From Rhodocyclaceae bacterium (GTDB lineage Bacteria; Pseudomonadota; Gammaproteobacteria; Burkholderiales; CAIKXV01), in NCBI GenBank assembly GCA_020248265.1, contig JADCHX010000002.1, forward strand, positions 248,001 through 312,000: 64,000 bases of DNA, in the 5' to 3' direction. The number at the start of each line of letters is the position of its first letter. Position 1 is the first letter of the stretch. The position numbers were made by a program, and so were the translations under genes. Shown here in pieces: positions 48,933 to 57,340 of the stretch. A model generated the notes under the pieces. It searched no databases, was not told the DNA's origin, and saw nothing but the letters and a program-made list of their open reading frames with translations.

Positions 48933-50162
48933 ATGGCACTCATCGTCCAGAAATACGGCGGCACCTCGGTCGGCTCGCCCGAGCGCATCAAGAACGTCGC
49001 GCAGCGTGTCGCGCGCTGGAAGGCCAAGGGCCACCAGGTCGTGGTCGTGGTCTCGGCCATGTCCGGCGAGACCAATCGGCTGATCGCGCTCGCGCGCGAG
49101 GTGCAGCCCGAACCCGACCCGCGCGAACTCGACCAGATGGTGTCCACCGGCGAACAGGTCACCATCGGGCTGCTCGCGATGGCGCTCAAGCAGGCCGGTG
49201 TGGACGCGCGCAGCTATACCGGCCCGCAGGTCAGGATCCTCACCGACAGCGCCTTCACCAAGGCCCGCATCCTGAGCATCGATGAACAGAACATGCGCGC
49301 CGACCTCGATGCCGGTCGCGTTGTCGTGGTGGCCGGGTTCCAGGGCATGGATGCCGACGGCAACATCACCACGCTCGGTCGTGGCGGCTCCGACACGACG
49401 GGCGTGGCGCTCGCGGCGGCCCTCAAGGCAGACGAGTGCCAGATCTACACCGATGTCGACGGGGTCTACACGACCGATCCCCGCATCGTGCCGAACGCAC
49501 GCCGGCTGAAGACGGTCACCTTCGAGGAAATGCTCGAGATGGCGAGCCTTGGTTCGAAGGTGCTGCAGATCCGCTCGGTCGAATTCGCCGGCAAATACAA
49601 GGTCAAGCTGCGCGTGCTGTCCTCGTTCCAGGACGAGGGCGATGGCACGCTGATCACGTTCGAAGAGGAAGCAGACATGGAACAGGCGATCATCTCCGGC
49701 ATCGCGTTCAACCGGGACGAAGCGAAGATCACCGTGCAGGGCGTGCCAGACAAGCCGGGCATTGCCTACCAGATCCTCGGTCCGGTGGCCGATGCCAACA
49801 TCGACGTCGACATGATCGTGCAGAACGCGGGCATGCACGGACTGACCGACTTCTCGTTCACTGTGCCGCGCAACGACTATTCGCGAGCCAGGAAGCTGAT
49901 CGAGGAGGTACAGAAGCATATCGGCGCGAAGGAACTGATCGGCGACGACCGGATCGCGAAGGTCTCGATCGTCGGGGTCGGCATGCGCTCGCACTGCGGC
50001 ATCGCCAGCAAGGCCTTCCGCGCACTATCGGAGGAAGGCATCAACATCCAGATGATCTCTACATCCGAGATCAAGATCTCGGTGGTGATCGACGAGAAGT
50101 ACCTGGAACTCGCGGTGCGCGTGCTGCACGACGCATTCGACCTGGCGCACGAGCCGGCATGA
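48933..50162 (+). CDS. lysC: Aspartate kinase
   Basis: Phosphorylates aspartate at the head of lysine, threonine and methionine synthesis. It is 409 aa, starting MALIVQKYGGTSVGSPERIK. The kinase domain has KYGGTS, STGEQVT and GRGGSDTTGVALA, and two ACT domains at the C-terminus (VPDKPGIAYQILGPV; SIVGVGMRSHCGIASKAFRA) suggest feedback control by lysine and threonine. It is divergent from queD across 117 bp, where I see no recognisable riboswitch. Confidence 0.96.
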   Translation: MALIVQKYGGTSVGSPERIKNVAQRVARWKAKGHQVVVVVSAMSGETNRLIALAREVQPEPDPRELDQMVSTGEQVTIGLLAMALKQAGVDARSYTGPQVRILTDSAFTKARILSIDEQNMRADLDAGRVVVVAGFQGMDADGNITTLGRGGSDTTGVALAAALKADECQIYTDVDGVYTTDPRIVPNARRLKTVTFEEMLEMASLGSKVLQIRSVEFAGKYKVKLRVLSSFQDEGDGTLITFEEEADMEQAIISGIAFNRDEAKITVQGVPDKPGIAYQILGPVADANIDVDMIVQNAGMHGLTDFSFTVPRNDYSRARKLIEEVQKHIGAKELIGDDRIAKVSIVGVGMRSHCGIASKAFRALSEEGINIQMISTSEIKISVVIDEKYLELAVRVLHDAFDLAHEPA

Positions 50163-50195
50163 TCGACCGGCGGCGGGCGGTCGCGCCGCCTGCCG

Positions 50196-51203
50196 CTACT
50201 GAACCTGGCCCCTGGCCCCCGACTGCACGATCACCGGGCCCCAGCGACGGATTTCCTCCTGCAGGAATCGCCTGAAATCCTCAGGCGTGCCCGGCAGCGG
50301 TTCGCCACCGACGTTCCGGATGCGCTCGGCCGTCTCGGGCGTGTTCAGTGCCTTCACCGCGTCGGCGTTGAGCCGGGCGACGATCGCGCGCGGCGTGCCC
50401 GAGGGCACCACGATGCCGCCGAAACCAACGGCCTCGAACGGCACGCCAGCTTCCTTGAAGGTGGGGATGTCGGGCAGCGCACTGGACCGGATGCGGCTTG
50501 CCATCGCCAGGCCGCGCGCCTTGCCCGCCCTGACCTGTGCGAGCGCGCCGGGAACGTTGCCGAACATCACGTCGGTCTGGCCACCGATGAGCGCGGTGAG
50601 TGCCTGCGGACTGCCCGGATACGGCACATGCGTAGCCTGGAACCGGTTCTGCGTGCGGAACAGTTCCATCGCCAGGTGCTGCGGGCTACCCACGCCGAGC
50701 GAGCCGTAGTTGAAGCCGCCAGCCTTGCCGCGAGCCGCGTCGAGGAACTCCCTCACGGTACCGATCGGTGACTTGGCCGCCACCAGCAGCACGTTCGGGA
50801 ACTGCGCAAACAGCGCGACTGGCGCGAAGTCCTTCTCGGTGTCGAAGGCGAGCTTCTCGTGCAGATTCAGGTGGAACGCGAACGGTGTACTGACGAACAG
50901 CACTGTATGGCCATCGGCCGGCGCGCGCGCGCCCAGTTCATAGGCGATCAGACCGCTGGCGCCGGGCCGGTTGTCGAACACCAGCGGCCGACCGAGCGAC
51001 TCGGCCATCCGCTCGCCGACCAGCCGCGACAGGATGTCGGACACGCCGCCGGCCGGGAAGTCGATCAGGAAGCGGACCGGCCGCGACGGATAGCCCGCCG
51101 TCCCCTGAGCGAAGGACGGCGTTGCGAAGAGCAGCGCAGTCAGGGCGCATCCGGCCACCAGGCCGCGGACGATGGAACGGCAGAACGGTTCGGTGGGGGC
51201 CAT
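50196..51203 (-). CDS. Bug/TctC-family periplasmic binding protein
   Basis: A 335-aa orphan TTT receptor, with AGGAGG 4 nt before the ATG at 51203. The signal peptide ends near SFAQG, and YPSRPVRFLIDFPAGGVSDI is the mature signature. LVFDNRPGASGLIAYELG, NYGSLGVGSPQHLAMELF and THVPYPGSPQALTALIGG fit the family. It is convergent with lysC and divergent from the RidA-family gene. Confidence 0.92.
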   Translation of the reverse strand: MAPTEPFCRSIVRGLVAGCALTALLFATPSFAQGTAGYPSRPVRFLIDFPAGGVSDILSRLVGERMAESLGRPLVFDNRPGASGLIAYELGARAPADGHTVLFVSTPFAFHLNLHEKLAFDTEKDFAPVALFAQFPNVLLVAAKSPIGTVREFLDAARGKAGGFNYGSLGVGSPQHLAMELFRTQNRFQATHVPYPGSPQALTALIGGQTDVMFGNVPGALAQVRAGKARGLAMASRIRSSALPDIPTFKEAGVPFEAVGFGGIVVPSGTPRAIVARLNADAVKALNTPETAERIRNVGGEPLPGTPEDFRRFLQEEIRRWGPVIVQSGARGQVQ

Positions 51204-51347
51204 GGCACCTCCTGAGTGGGAGTACAACAGGATAGCCCTGCCCGGCGACAGACGGCAACCCGAGGGAACCAGGGCTGCGCGGTTGGCTCGAGCAGTGGTA
51301 CCGTCCAGGCAGTCGGCCCCCCCTGCCGCATCGACCAGGAGCAGATG

Positions 51348-51749
51348 ATGAGCGACCTCGACAAGCAGCTGATCTTCCCCGACGGGCTGTCCCGCCCGAC
51401 CGGCGTCTGGAGCACCGTCACCGTGGCCCGACCGGGCCGGCTGGTGTTCGTGTCCGGCCTGACCGCCAAGAATTCAGCCGGCGTGGTCGTCGGCAAGGAC
51501 GACATCCGCACGCAGACGATCCAGGTCTGCGAAAACCTGAAGCTGGCGATGGCCTCGGCTGGCGGCACCCTGCGCGACATCATGCGGGTGGACGTCTACA
51601 TCAAGGACATGGACCACTTCAAGGTGATTCACGAGGTGCGCGGCAAGTACTTCGACCAGGACCCGCCCGCCTCCACGATGGTGGCGGTGTCCGCCTTTAC
51701 CCATCCGGACATGCTGATCGAGATCAACGCGATCGCAGTGCTGCCGTAA
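51348..51749 (+). CDS. RidA/YjgF-family protein
   Basis: A 133-aa protein of the RidA superfamily, whose best-known member hydrolyses reactive enamine/imine intermediates. Recognisable segments are RLVFVSGLTAKNSAGVVVGK, NLKLAMASAGGTLRDIMRVD and MVAVSAFTHPDMLIEINAIA. The catalytic arginine of true RidA lies in a xxR(V/I) position before the C-terminal segment; here the equivalent segment reads PASTMVAVSAF without that Arg, so it may be a non-RidA subgroup. The ATG at 51348 has AGGAG 6 nt upstream. Confidence 0.85.
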   Translation: MSDLDKQLIFPDGLSRPTGVWSTVTVARPGRLVFVSGLTAKNSAGVVVGKDDIRTQTIQVCENLKLAMASAGGTLRDIMRVDVYIKDMDHFKVIHEVRGKYFDQDPPASTMVAVSAFTHPDMLIEINAIAVLP

Positions 51750-51764
51750 GACGCCCCGGTTGGG

Positions 51765-51770
51765 TATACT
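51765..51770 (+). promoter_or_regulatory. -10 box of tRNA-Ser(GCU)
   Basis: TATACT lies 11 nt before the first tRNA base, the right distance for a start point just upstream. A -35 box is not clear. Confidence 0.55.
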
Positions 51771-51781
51771 CAGCCCTGTCC

Positions 51782-51875
51782 GGAGAGATGGCCGAGTGGT
51801 CGAAGGCGCTCCCCTGCTAAGGGAGTATACGGGCTTAAACCTGTATCGAGGGTTCGAATCCCTCTCTCTCCGCCA
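51782..51875 (+). tRNA. tRNA-Ser(GCU)
   Basis: Acceptor GGAGAGA pairs with TCTCTCC. The anticodon stem-loop is CTCCC-CTGCTAA-GGGAG, giving anticodon GCU. It has a long variable arm, a T-loop TTCGAAT and an encoded CCA. A strong terminator follows. Confidence 0.96.
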
Positions 51876-51920
51876 GAACACGGCCCTGCTGCGTACGCGG
51901 CCAGGTTGCAGAATGCTGTG

Positions 51921-51945
51921 AGCCCCGCGCCTCGCGGGGCTTTTT
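51921..51945 (+). terminator. Rho-independent terminator after tRNA-Ser(GCU)
   Basis: AGCCCCGCG-CCT-CGCGGGGCT followed by TTTTT: a 9-bp GC stem with a U-run, 46 nt after the tRNA. Confidence 0.92.
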
Positions 51946-52052
51946 GTCTTGGGCTCCTGACTGACCCCATCGCCCCCCCGAAACCCGTCTCAAACTCCGG
52001 CTCGTCTCTGAACCTCCTGACTTTTTGGCTGCGATACGGCGGGAGGCGACGC

Positions 52053-52904
52053 TCAATTCGTGGCGAGATCCACACCCTGCAATCGCGTGGCGGAACGACA
52101 GTCACCCCGATGGAGCCCGTCGAGGAAGGCGCCGATGACCTGGGAGGTCAGCGTTTCGGTCTTGCGCGACATCCCATTGCCAGCGAAATTCAGATGACTG
52201 GCCCCTTCGATGACTCCCAGCCACTTGCATCCCTTGGGCATGTTCTTGGAGGGCTCGGTGCGCGTTTCCCAGGAAGCGCCCCCCAGTTCATTGTCGTGGG
52301 TTCCCGTGAGGAGCAAGACAGGTTTGGTAATCCCCGACCACGCGTTGTCGGGAAAGATCAGTCCCGCGCCTTGCGGCGACAGTGCGATATAGGCGCTGAA
52401 CGCATCGGCTCCCTGGATGCCGAGCTTGTTGCGCGCACCCGCCTCCATCATCACAGTCGCCGCACCCATCGAGTGCCCGATGAGGAGGGACTCGCTCGCT
52501 TCGCATCGGCCTTTGGTCCACTGGCGCGACACTGCGATGTCCATGAATCGTCCGCGGTAGGCCTCCGGATCTGTGATCAGTTCGGCCAAGCCTTCGCGAA
52601 GACCGTTGCCCCGAACGTGCTCGCGCAGGGCTCTTCGACCACTCTCGGGGTGACCGATGACAACCGCAAAGTAGCCGAGGGATGACATGGCTTCACCAAG
52701 ATATCGATAGCCCTGCTCGGACCCGCCCGCTCCCGGTGAAATGATTGCAACACCACGGCAGATTCTGTCCCGTGGAGCGTAGGCTGTCATTGACACGACT
52801 ACCCGATCCTTGCGGGCGAGTTGGATTGTCTCCTGACTGAGGGCTGCACTTGGGGCCCATTGAGCCAGGGCGCCCAGAAAAATGAGGAAGGTGGTTTTGC
52901 GCAT
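52053..52904 (-). CDS. Secreted alpha/beta hydrolase (dienelactone hydrolase/lipase-like)
   Basis: A 283-aa protein with signal peptide MRKTTFLIFLGALAQWAP, cleaved near ALS-Q. The nucleophile motif is GHSMG in SLLIGHSMGAATVMMEAGAR; a later Asp (GTHDNEL) and His (GASHLNFAG) would complete the triad. Its local base composition is lower in GC than the neighbours and the flanks are long, so it may be a later acquisition. The substrate is unknown. The ATG at 52904 is preferred over further-upstream starts that lack a signal. Confidence 0.85.
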   Translation of the reverse strand: MRKTTFLIFLGALAQWAPSAALSQETIQLARKDRVVVSMTAYAPRDRICRGVAIISPGAGGSEQGYRYLGEAMSSLGYFAVVIGHPESGRRALREHVRGNGLREGLAELITDPEAYRGRFMDIAVSRQWTKGRCEASESLLIGHSMGAATVMMEAGARNKLGIQGADAFSAYIALSPQGAGLIFPDNAWSGITKPVLLLTGTHDNELGGASWETRTEPSKNMPKGCKWLGVIEGASHLNFAGNGMSRKTETLTSQVIGAFLDGLHRGDCRSATRLQGVDLATN

Positions 52905-53151
52905 GCACGACTTCGTACGGAAGGTATCGGTTGCCTGCGATTGACCAGTTTGCATCATTGGAGCAATCAAGTTCGAATTGCCAAGCCTGCCAGGAACACG
53001 GGGTCTGGAAACTGAGCGAGTTGTCTATACAGTCCCTTTTGGGCCGCCAGAACAAGACCTTCCAACCCGCTCAGCAGGCTTGCAATGCACCGGGGGTTCC
53101 GCACCAGGCGGGACTTTCTTTCGTGAGCTCCTGGCGGTAGCGGGCGAAGGT
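52905..53151. other. 247-bp intergenic region, nothing recognised
   Basis: It lies between the hydrolase start and the GGDEF-EAL stop. It is less GC-rich than its surroundings. I see no convincing open frame, RNA gene or terminator. It probably holds the hydrolase promoter. Confidence 0.5.
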
Positions 53152-55401
53152 TCACGCAGCGTCCCCGAGTGGCTCCCGATCGGCGCCCGATTTCGACGGC
53201 TGGCGCAGCCAGCACGCTTCGAACTCTTGCGCCGGCAGCGGATGGCCGACGTGATAACCCTGAAGCAGCGGGCAGCCCAGCTGTTTCAGGATGGATTGCT
53301 GCGCCGCGCTCTCGACCCCTTCCGCAACCACGCTCAGGCCCAGTTCCTGCCCGAGCCGAACCGCTGCTGCCACGAGCGCGCGGGCACCGTCATCGTCGTC
53401 CATCTCGCGCACGAACTCGCGGTCGATCTTCAGCACGTCGAAGGGGAAGCGATGAAGGCAGGACAGGGAAGAATAACCGGTGCCGAAATCGTCCATGGCC
53501 AGGCGTACGCCGGCCTCGCTCAGGCGCAGCAGGGTCTCGCGCACCTTCCGTGGATTGTCGATCATCAGCCCCTCGGTGACCTCGATCTGCAGTTGCCGTC
53601 CTTCGAGGTCGTTGCTCCGCAGGGCCGCGAGAATGCCATCGGTCAACCCGGAGTCGCGGAACTCGCGCGGCGATACGTTCACGCTGATGTGATCGAGCCG
53701 CGCACCGGAGGCAAGCCACCGGGCCATCTGCGCGCAGGCCTGCTCCAGCACCCACCGACCGAGCGGGACGATGAGACCGGTGCGTTCGGCGATCGGGATG
53801 AACTCCTCGGGAGATACCGCGATACCGTCGCCGCCGGTCCAGCGCAGCAGGGTCTCGGCTCCGACCAGGCGCCCGTCGGCCGCAGTGACGAGCGGCTGGA
53901 ACGACAGCCACATCTCGCCGCGCTCGACCGCTCCGCGCAGACGAGCTTCGATCCCGAGATTGCGCGCCGCGCGTTCGTGCATCGCGGCGTGGAAGAACCG
54001 GAAGGTGTTGCGTCCGGCCGCCTTGGCTTCGTACATGGCAAGGTCGGCGTTGCGCAGCAGCGTCGAGGGGTCGCGACCATCGTCGGGATAAACGGCCATG
54101 CCCAGGCTGGGCGTGATGTGGACGGACGAGTCCACGACCCTGAAGGCCGGCTGAAAGGCGTGTCTCAGCTTGTCCAGAACGGCGTGGGTGCTGTCGACGT
54201 TCGCGATGTCGCCGAGTACGACGATGAATTCGTCGCCGCCGAGCCGCGCCACGGTGTCACTCGCGCGCACGGATTCGCGCAGGCGCCGTGCCGCCTGCAT
54301 GAGGAGTTCGTCGCCGCCGGCGTGGCCGAGGGTGTCGTTGACCTTCTTGAAGTCGTCGAGGTCCAGGAATACAACCATGGCCAGCGTACCATCGCGCTCG
54401 GCGTGAAGCAGCGCCTGCGACAGGCGCTCCAGGGCGAGCATGCGGTTGGGAAGATCGGTCAGGCTGTCGTACTGCGCCTGGCGCTGCAATTGCGCCTCGG
54501 CGTCCCGGCGCACGCCGACTTCGTGCAGCAGCGCGGCGTTGGCGCTGGCGAGTTCGTTCGTGCGCTGTTCGACACGGCACTCGAGCTCTTTACGCGCCGT
54601 ACGCAGCAAGGCCTCGCGCTCGGCGACCCGGTCCTGCAGCGTGTTGAAGGCATCGCCCAGATCGGCCAGTTCGTCCCGTCCCGCCACCGGCACGGGCACC
54701 TGGGCCGTCCCCTCGGCGACTCGTATCGCAGCGGCGCGCAGCCCGGCAACGCGGCGCAGGAGCTGGCGCGTCAGCGCGCCCAGGCCCAGACCCACCGCCA
54801 GCAGCCCGCTCAGCGAAACCAGGACGAACCACGCACGCTGTCGTTCGCGGGCCTGCGCAGCAGCAACCAGCTGCTGCTCCGCTTCGCGTTCGGTGTGACC
54901 GCTGGCCGCCAGCAGCGCGCGCGTGATGGCCTGATGCCGGGGCCCGGACTCGAACGTGGAGATTGCAGCGACGGCGCGGCTGTCCATCGCCATCGCCAGG
55001 TCGATGATCCTTTCGAGATCGTCCTGGTACCGCGCCCATTGGTCGATCAGGCGCGCGAGGTCGTTTGTCGGCAGCGCTGCCGCCGACTCCGTCCAGCGCC
55101 GCAGGCTGACATCGAAGGCCGACGCTTCCGAACGCAGAAAGCTTACCTGATCGGACATCGCGAACATGTCCTCGATCCGTGCCAGCTCGATCTCGAGTAC
55201 GCGTATGCGGGCCGCCTGGGCCTGCAGTCCGTTGAGCTGCACCAGGGGCAGGAGCTGTTGCTGACGAGCCTTCTCGAGCTGCACGGCCGCTTCCCGGAGC
55301 GTCCGGTCACCGAGAAACACGAGCGCGAGCACGAGGATACCGACGCCGACGAATGCCAGCGTCAGCTTGATGCGCAGGGAGTTGCGGTGCCGGACAATCA
55401 C
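53152..55401 (-). CDS. Transmembrane GGDEF-EAL c-di-GMP protein
   Basis: A 749-aa protein from a GTG at 55401, with TM1 about 12-31, a roughly 160-residue periplasmic helical domain, TM2 about 190-210, HAMP, a coiled coil, GGDEF and EAL. The cyclase site is a canonical GGDEF (388-392), with the inhibitory RxxD (RASD, 379-382) five residues before it. In the EAL domain the motif reads ETL, keeping the metal-binding Glu, and VNVSPREF, EVTEG, DDFGTG and LKIDREF are present, so both activities are possible. It starts 19 nt after the solute-binding protein gene and is probably its signalling partner. Confidence 0.92.
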   Translation of the reverse strand: MIVRHRNSLRIKLTLAFVGVGILVLALVFLGDRTLREAAVQLEKARQQQLLPLVQLNGLQAQAARIRVLEIELARIEDMFAMSDQVSFLRSEASAFDVSLRRWTESAAALPTNDLARLIDQWARYQDDLERIIDLAMAMDSRAVAAISTFESGPRHQAITRALLAASGHTEREAEQQLVAAAQARERQRAWFVLVSLSGLLAVGLGLGALTRQLLRRVAGLRAAAIRVAEGTAQVPVPVAGRDELADLGDAFNTLQDRVAEREALLRTARKELECRVEQRTNELASANAALLHEVGVRRDAEAQLQRQAQYDSLTDLPNRMLALERLSQALLHAERDGTLAMVVFLDLDDFKKVNDTLGHAGGDELLMQAARRLRESVRASDTVARLGGDEFIVVLGDIANVDSTHAVLDKLRHAFQPAFRVVDSSVHITPSLGMAVYPDDGRDPSTLLRNADLAMYEAKAAGRNTFRFFHAAMHERAARNLGIEARLRGAVERGEMWLSFQPLVTAADGRLVGAETLLRWTGGDGIAVSPEEFIPIAERTGLIVPLGRWVLEQACAQMARWLASGARLDHISVNVSPREFRDSGLTDGILAALRSNDLEGRQLQIEVTEGLMIDNPRKVRETLLRLSEAGVRLAMDDFGTGYSSLSCLHRFPFDVLKIDREFVREMDDDDGARALVAAAVRLGQELGLSVVAEGVESAAQQSILKQLGCPLLQGYHVGHPLPAQEFEACWLRQPSKSGADREPLGDAA

Positions 55402-55420
55402 TTCTGTGGCGACGGGAGGA

Positions 55421-56935
55421 TCACGGTCCGCTCGTCGCTGCGGTGCCGGGCGCCGCCTGCTGCAGTGCGCGCCAGTGTGCAATCTGCGCCGCGCGTCCGA
55501 GCCGGTCGGTAATGGCATCCCACTCGCGCGAGGTTCGCGCCATCGCCTCGCGCGAGGTGATGCGCCCGGCCGCCGCCTGCCAGAGCTGGTTGCTCAGCGC
55601 CGCCATGTACTCGGCATCGCCGGGCAGCCCGGTGCCTCCCGGGCGCACGATGCGCAGCTCCTGGCGCATGAGGTCCAGCGCCTGCGGCGTGTAGAGCGCC
55701 CGCACCTGCTCGTCGCGCAGGTGGTGGTGCCGGTAGGGGTCCGCGAGACCGTTGGCCGTGACCGAACGCAGCGAGTTGTCGGGATCGGTAAGCCACATCG
55801 CGTAGAGAAAGGCGAGCTCCGGCTGGATGCCGCTTCTGGGAATGACGAGGTTGTTTCCGTAGATGAAGGCAGTGCGGCGCAACAGCTTTCCATCATGCAC
55901 GTATCCGGGCATCGGTGCGGCAATGAAGCGGCCGCGGATCGCGGAACCTTCGCGGTTGGCAATCTTCGCGGTCGCAACGGTGAGGATCGTCGAGAACGTG
56001 TTGCCCCGAACGAACAGCGGCAGCGTATAGTTGAAATCCTTGCCGTCCTCCAGCACCTGCGGCGGCGAGAAGGGCACCGTGGCGAGAAAGCTCTCGGTGG
56101 CGGCGATGCCTGCCGCCGTGAGCAGTTGCGGGCGCATGCGCGCGTCGAAGAAGGCGGTCCCGCCTGCGCTGGCAGAGAGGTAACGGGGCAGCCAGTACAT
56201 CCACGCGGTGTGTCTCTCGCGCGGCTCCCCGGCGCCGTAGAAGCCATCCTGCGGCCGGTGGAAGAACTCGGTGAGCTGCTGATAATGCGCCCAGGTCGCA
56301 GGCGGTGCCAGCTCGCGGCCGTAGCGGGCACGGAACCGGGTCCGGTTGTCTTCGTTCTCGAGCAGATCGCGGCGCAGGAAGAGCAGTGCCACGTCGAGGT
56401 CGGCAGGGATCGCCAGCAACTTGTCGCCGCGGCGCGACTGCGCATCGAGCAGCAGGTAGCCTTCCGGCTCATCGGCCTGCAGCTGGAAGCCGAAGCGCTG
56501 CAGCAGCGGGCGCAGGTCGGCGATCAGCCCGGCAGCGTCGAGATCGGCAAACTCGTGCGTGCGTGCGATGGTCAGGTCGGCGTCACGCCGGTCCCGGATG
56601 AAGGTCATCGAGTCGACCTGAGGCATGACGCTGGCGTCGATCGGGATGCCGGTCAGACGCTCCCACTCGCGTTGCAGTTCAGTGTCGCGGCCCAGCAACG
56701 AGACGAGGTTACCCTGCTTGGCACGCAGGCGCAGCACGGTCCCTGGCTTGACCTCACCTGAGGCGACAAGCTTGCGCACGGCAGCGATCGCCCGGTCGGC
56801 CTGCTCACCGGCCACCGCTTGCATCGAACAGAGCGCGAGGGCTGCAGCCAGAAGGGCTGCGTGGATCAGATGTGGCGAGCGCGGTGCGATACTGTAACGT
56901 CGCGCCGCGAAAGGAAAATGTATCGGGTGCTCCAT
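55421..56935 (-). CDS. Periplasmic solute-binding protein (ABC family 1-like)
   Basis: A 504-aa protein. The N-terminus has a basic stretch and a hydrophobic core (LLAAALALCSMQAVA), cleaved near AVAG-E. The fold resembles sugar-type extracellular solute-binding proteins: LIADLRPLLQRFGFQ, DKLLAIPADLDVALLFLRRD, PPATWAHYQQLTEFF and FLYAMWLTDPDNSLRSVTAN. No permease or ATPase is nearby. Instead it is followed at 19 nt by the GGDEF-EAL gene, so it may be a sensor subunit rather than a transporter component. The ligand is unknown. Confidence 0.82.
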   Translation of the reverse strand: MEHPIHFPFAARRYSIAPRSPHLIHAALLAAALALCSMQAVAGEQADRAIAAVRKLVASGEVKPGTVLRLRAKQGNLVSLLGRDTELQREWERLTGIPIDASVMPQVDSMTFIRDRRDADLTIARTHEFADLDAAGLIADLRPLLQRFGFQLQADEPEGYLLLDAQSRRGDKLLAIPADLDVALLFLRRDLLENEDNRTRFRARYGRELAPPATWAHYQQLTEFFHRPQDGFYGAGEPRERHTAWMYWLPRYLSASAGGTAFFDARMRPQLLTAAGIAATESFLATVPFSPPQVLEDGKDFNYTLPLFVRGNTFSTILTVATAKIANREGSAIRGRFIAAPMPGYVHDGKLLRRTAFIYGNNLVIPRSGIQPELAFLYAMWLTDPDNSLRSVTANGLADPYRHHHLRDEQVRALYTPQALDLMRQELRIVRPGGTGLPGDAEYMAALSNQLWQAAAGRITSREAMARTSREWDAITDRLGRAAQIAHWRALQQAAPGTAATSGP

Positions 56936-57117
56936 GACGGTGTTTCTGAGGTGCTAAAGTTGTGTAGTTTATCCCTTTGAACGAATGGCTCATATCGATC
57001 ATTTCACGTCGGCAGCAGCAACTTTGGCATGCAGCGGGCTGCCCGGCGGAATGCTCCCCTCCAGGCTCATGCCTCGCTGGAAAAGCCGTTCGATGTTCAG
57101 GAAGACGATTTTTCGCA

Positions 57118-57123
57118 TATAAT
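57118..57123 (+). promoter_or_regulatory. -10 box of tRNA-Arg(ACG)
   Basis: A perfect TATAAT 9 nt before the tRNA. TGTTCA at 57094-57099 is a weak -35 with an 18-bp spacer. Confidence 0.65.
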
Positions 57124-57132
57124 CCGGGCTGT

Positions 57133-57209
57133 GCGCCTGTAGCTCAGTTGGATAGAGTACTTGGCTACGAACCAAGGGGTCGTGGGTTCAAATCCTGCCA
57201 GGCGCGCCA
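57133..57209 (+). tRNA. tRNA-Arg(ACG)
   Basis: Acceptor GCGCCTG pairs with CAGGCGC. The anticodon stem-loop CTTGG-CTACGAA-CCAAG gives anticodon ACG. The D-arm (AGCTCAGTTGGATAGAGT) and T-loop are normal, and CCA is encoded. Confidence 0.96.
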
Positions 57210-57217
57210 CCTCTTCC

Positions 57218-57246
57218 ACGCCCGGACTTCGGTCCGGGCGTTTGTT
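57218..57246 (+). terminator. Terminator after tRNA-Arg(ACG)
   Basis: CGCCCGGAC-TTCG-GTCCGGGCG followed by TTTGTTCTT: a 9-bp stem closed by a UUCG tetraloop, with a T-rich tail, 9 nt after the tRNA. Confidence 0.9.
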
Positions 57247-57340
57247 CTTGTGCCGGTGCCCGCGCAGCACCGTTCCCGCGGCTGGCGTTCTGCTAGCATC
57301 TCCCGCACTTCGGCAACGCCGGAACGCAGGGGGAGAACAG

